Of a stretch of 64,000 bases of DNA, positions 61,909 to 64,000 are shown piece by piece. The notes below the pieces were generated by a model. It was not told where the DNA came from. It made no database searches and worked only from the letters and a program-made list of their open reading frames with translations. The stretch lies in the NCBI GenBank assembly GCA_019454105.1, contig CP075364.1, forward strand, positions 1,243,362 through 1,307,361, given 5' to 3'. This stretch comes from Fimbriimonadaceae bacterium. GTDB taxonomy: Bacteria; Armatimonadota; Fimbriimonadia; Fimbriimonadales; Fimbriimonadaceae. A program made the position numbers and the translations under genes. How positions within the stretch are numbered: the stretch's first letter is position 1; every line of letters begins with the position of its first letter.

Positions 61909-61937
61909 AGTATAGCGTCGGACGTCCCCCAAAACAA
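61909..61937 (-). promoter_or_regulatory. Promoter of the zinc-ribbon membrane protein gene
   Basis: -35 TTGTTT (61932-61937), 17-bp spacer and -10 TATACT (61909-61914) on the minus strand, 24 bp before the ATG at 61882-61884. The leader contains the GGAGG ribosome site. The -35 begins 3 bp after the terminator of the pseudopilin gene. Confidence 0.7.
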
Positions 61938-61940
61938 GGA

Positions 61941-61966
61941 GCGCGCACGGTGTTCACCGTGCGCGC
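61941..61966 (-). terminator. Terminator of the pseudopilin gene
   Basis: A 12-bp perfect GC-rich stem (61941-61952 and 61955-61966) with a 2-nt loop, 23 bp after the pseudopilin stop. On the minus strand it is followed by TCCTTGTTTTGG. Confidence 0.7.
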
Positions 61967-61989
61967 GCTTTTCGATGTCCGGCTTTTGC

Positions 61990-62847
61990 TTATCGGAAAC
62001 GCCAGATCACGGCACCGAACTGGTTCATCTGCTTGGCGCTCATCACCTTGGCGTGACCGTCGCCGAAGATCACCGGCGTTTGGCCGCCGTTCTTCTTGTC
62101 GGCGCCGAGCCTGGCCCAGACCGGCTTGAGGCGACCCGGCGTGAGGTCGGGGCTGTTCGGGTAGTTCGCATCCCCTCGCTCGACGACCAAGTCGCGGTCG
62201 CTGATCAAAGGCAGGCCCTTCGCATAGACCCCGTCAGGATCGTTCATGCCGTTGTACGGATTGAAGACGTAGCCCCGGTGCTTGGTCGAGACGTCGCCTT
62301 TGCGGGCGTGGGCCGTCAAAGTGAAGAGGCCCGAACGTGCCGGCTCCTCCATCGCGCCCATGCTGAGAACGCTGGTGAAGCCTTCCGTGCCCGGAGGCGC
62401 GTTTCCTGGAACCGCCGTGCTCAAGGGGTCGTATCCGGTCGCGTCCGAGTAGCCGACGCCCTGGTGCCGCCGCTCGTCCCAGTTGGACGAGTAGCCGGCT
62501 TCAGAGCCGTCCGGAATCAGAATGTCCTTGTTCTTGATGTAGGCTGCCAGGCCCTGAGTCCAGATGATGGGGACGTCGTTGGGGTTGGCCGACCGCATGC
62601 TGGCCGGTACAAACTGGTCGTCTTGGTCGCCTGCATACATCATGACCGACAAGGCGAGCTGCCTCATCTGTGAAAGGGACTTGGACTTTTTGGCAGCCTC
62701 TTTCGCCTGAGCGAAGACTGGGAACAGGATCGCGGCCAAAATCGCAATGATGGCGATGACCACAAGAAGCTCAATGAGCGTAAACGCCTTTGAGAAGGGC
62801 CGGCGAGCGAGGCGCATAACGCGAGTAAGACGCACGAGGCAGACCAT
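61990..62847 (-). CDS. Type IV pilin-like (pseudopilin) protein
   Basis: 285 residues from ATG at 62845-62847; ATG at 62815-62817 gives a shorter leader and is equally possible. The prepilin motif KAFTLIELLVVIAIIAILAA (Ala at -1, Phe +1, Glu +5) is followed by LFPVFAQAKEAAKKSKSLSQ and a MRQLALSVMMYAGDQDD segment. A globular region ends in VIFGDGHAKVMSAKQMNQF. Related in plan to the protein at 1542-2393. These proteins are abundant in Armatimonadota/Planctomycetota; the assembly system is not in this window. Confidence 0.85.
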   Translation of the reverse strand: MVCLVRLTRVMRLARRPFSKAFTLIELLVVIAIIAILAAILFPVFAQAKEAAKKSKSLSQMRQLALSVMMYAGDQDDQFVPASMRSANPNDVPIIWTQGLAAYIKNKDILIPDGSEAGYSSNWDERRHQGVGYSDATGYDPLSTAVPGNAPPGTEGFTSVLSMGAMEEPARSGLFTLTAHARKGDVSTKHRGYVFNPYNGMNDPDGVYAKGLPLISDRDLVVERGDANYPNSPDLTPGRLKPVWARLGADKKNGGQTPVIFGDGHAKVMSAKQMNQFGAVIWRFR

Positions 62848-62871
62848 TCGTGCAGAAGTAGGCCTAAAGGC

Positions 62872-63612
62872 CTAGTCCGCAGTTGGCGGCCACTTGTTAC
62901 GAGTCTCTGAACGCTCGATCGGTTGCGGTTCGCGGTCCTGATCGACCTCCGGCACCAAGAGGAAAGTTCCTTCCTCCTGCTCAAAGGCTGTGAAGCCGAA
63001 CTCATGCCCCATCCGTTCCAGTGCATGACGATAGTCGGCGTAATGGACTTCGATCTTGACCTGTTCGTCCTTGAATCCTGGTGCGAAGACGAGATTGATC
63101 TTCGAGTCTCTCGCCAAGTTCAGGAGCGTCGCACGAAGGGATGGGCCCGAAGCGATGTTCACAACCAAACGTTGCGGATCCAGGGCCTTGACGCTGATCG
63201 GCCCGTCGACGGAGCGCCCTTCTTTCACCACGGCCTCGCGTCCAATCGCAGGCCCTAGGCCGGCGCTACGGCCAAGCGGGGCGATGTCACTCGTTCGAGA
63301 CTGACTCGATGAAGACAAGCTGACCACGACCTGGCCAACGACGATCGCCGCCAGCGCCAGTCCGGCCAGAGCCATCGGTGCGCCTCGCCACGAGAATGGC
63401 CGTCGAGCCTGGTTTGCGCTGAGAGCAGGTTGGAAGGGTGCGAACGAGGCGGCTGGCTTTGCCGAACGGAAACGGCGTACCATGGCGGCTCGCTTGTCAA
63501 GCTCTGTCACCCATTGTGGGTAACGCTCGGCGAACTCAAGCCTGGCCATCGGGTCGCCCGTTTCGGCGACCTGCCACATCAGTTCATCGATTTCCAATGG
63601 AATCTTCTTCAT
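62872..63612 (-). CDS. Membrane anti-sigma factor with STN/secretin-N0-like outer domain
   Basis: 246 residues from ATG at 63610-63612, overlapping the sigma factor stop by 4 bp. The cytoplasmic part (~1-75: IDELMWQVAETGDPMARLEF, AERYPQWVTEL) looks like an anti-sigma domain without zinc ligands. One membrane helix (~80-105, LAGLALAAIVVGQVVVSLSS). A linker follows, then about 75 residues (VVNIASGPSLRATLLNLARD, INLVFAPGFKDEQVKIEVH, ALERMGHEFGFTAFEQEEG, TFLLVP) with the strand-helix-strand-strand-helix-strand order of the short N-terminal domain of secretins and TonB receptors (STN/N0). The tail is charged. Probably a trans-envelope signalling anti-sigma factor. Confidence 0.75.
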   Translation of the reverse strand: MKKIPLEIDELMWQVAETGDPMARLEFAERYPQWVTELDKRAAMVRRFRSAKPAASFAPFQPALSANQARRPFSWRGAPMALAGLALAAIVVGQVVVSLSSSSQSRTSDIAPLGRSAGLGPAIGREAVVKEGRSVDGPISVKALDPQRLVVNIASGPSLRATLLNLARDSKINLVFAPGFKDEQVKIEVHYADYRHALERMGHEFGFTAFEQEEGTFLLVPEVDQDREPQPIERSETRNKWPPTAD

Positions 63613-64000
63613 GGACCCTCTGACTCCAAGAGAGCTTTCAGACGCTCTCGTGCGCGGAAAAGTCGAGTCTTCGCCGCGTTCGCCTTGCAACCCAAGGCAT
63701 CCCCGATCTCTTTGAGGCTCTGTTCTTCCCAATAGAATAGAGCCAAGACGGCCCTGTCGTTGGGATCGAGCCTGGCCAATGCCCTGTCGATGCCAGTGTC
63801 AGGCTCCAACTCCCAAGTTTCACCCTGAATTCCGATCGTTTGAGACTCAAGACCGACTTCCAGAAGCCTTTTGGGCCGTAGCTTCCTGGCTTGCTGGATA
63901 CAACGGTTCAAGGCGACTCGGTAGAGCCAAGTGCTGAATTGCGACCGACCATCGAACCTCCCAATGTTCTTGTAGAGAATCAGGAACACTTCCTGGGTCG
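63609..64000 (-). CDS. ECF-type sigma factor, 3' part (5' end beyond right edge)
   Basis: About 130 C-terminal residues. Region 2 begins at the edge (TQEVFLILYKNIGRF, QFSTWLYRVALNRCIQQARK). Region 4 follows (DRALARLDPNDRAVLALFYW, SLKEIGDALGCKANAAKTRL, RARERLKALL). The start lies off the window. Stop overlaps the anti-sigma ATG by 4 bp, the usual sigma/anti-sigma coupling. Cognate promoter unknown. Confidence 0.92.
   Translation of the reverse strand, partial: TQEVFLILYKNIGRFDGRSQFSTWLYRVALNRCIQQARKLRPKRLLEVGLESQTIGIQGETWELEPDTGIDRALARLDPNDRAVLALFYWEEQSLKEIGDALGCKANAAKTRLFRARERLKALLESEGP

Overview
The window is GC-rich bacterial chromosome (roughly 60% G+C by eye) that is almost fully coding. 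Three secreted proteins end in a PEP-CTERM sorting tail (VPEPATM, a Gly/Ala-rich helix, AARRRK). Two proteins start with a type IV pilin-like FTLIE/FTLTE segment and are built like the large pseudopilin families of Armatimonadota and Planctomycetota. Sigma factors are of the ECF type, and the ribosomal proteins carry low-complexity tails. Together this suggests an armatimonadote of the Fimbriimonadia type. That is inference from protein style; no rRNA is present to confirm it.

Layout. 1-2.4 kb: 5' part of carB and a pseudopilin, both minus. 2.5-6.0 kb: a compact minus-strand cassette of Mu-like phage head genes (protease, decoration protein, gpT-type major capsid protein, two small membrane or coiled proteins, two connector-like proteins) with no terminase, portal, tail or integrase in view. 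6.1-7.8 kb: tandem PEP-CTERM paralogues. 8.1-13.7 kb: two unrecognised proteins, rpsT, and a BNR/sialidase-like secreted protein. 13.7-18.8 kb: glutamate dehydrogenase, a Kef-type antiporter, a class III cyclase-like protein and a lipoprotein. The lipoprotein is the last gene of a tightly overlapping minus-strand operon: P1B-4 metal ATPase, DNRLRE protein, mutS2, cdd, lipoprotein. 24.4-31.4 kb: rpsR, then an AbrB-like regulator leading a TolC/adaptor/RND tripartite efflux operon. 31.4-36.5 kb: RNA and nucleotide housekeeping genes (rnj, metK, rdgB, rph). 36.7-42.1 kb: a sugar aminotransferase/epimerase pair, thpR, and a two-component system with a Spy-like periplasmic protein. 42.2-52.0 kb: tRNA-Met(CAT), purF, a Nudix gene, lepB, a DUF4446 gene, two ECF sigma factors, a PEP-CTERM gene, mrp and rplJL with an L10-type leader. 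52.2-64 kb: a long secreted repeat protein, a GAF-domain kinase and its regulator, an oversized membrane pyrophosphatase, a zinc-ribbon membrane protein ending in an L7/L12-like domain, a second pseudopilin, and an ECF sigma/anti-sigma pair cut by the right edge.

How the genes work together. Recurring themes are envelope stress and signalling (three ECF sigma factors, two histidine kinase systems), export and surface sorting (lepB, PEP-CTERM proteins, pseudopilins, RND efflux), and ion homeostasis (antiporter, metal ATPase, proton pyrophosphatase). Most transcription units are short and end in clear hairpins.

The observations I rate highest are: a TANNNT box 6-9 nt before the start codon of at least seven first-in-unit genes that lack a Shine-Dalgarno sequence (likely leaderless mRNAs); a capsid-only phage cassette; a terminator in the leader of the metal ATPase; an L7/L12-like domain fused to a membrane zinc-ribbon protein; an anti-sigma factor with a secretin/TonB short-N-terminal (STN)-like outer domain; and large insertions in the pyrophosphatase and the RND pump.
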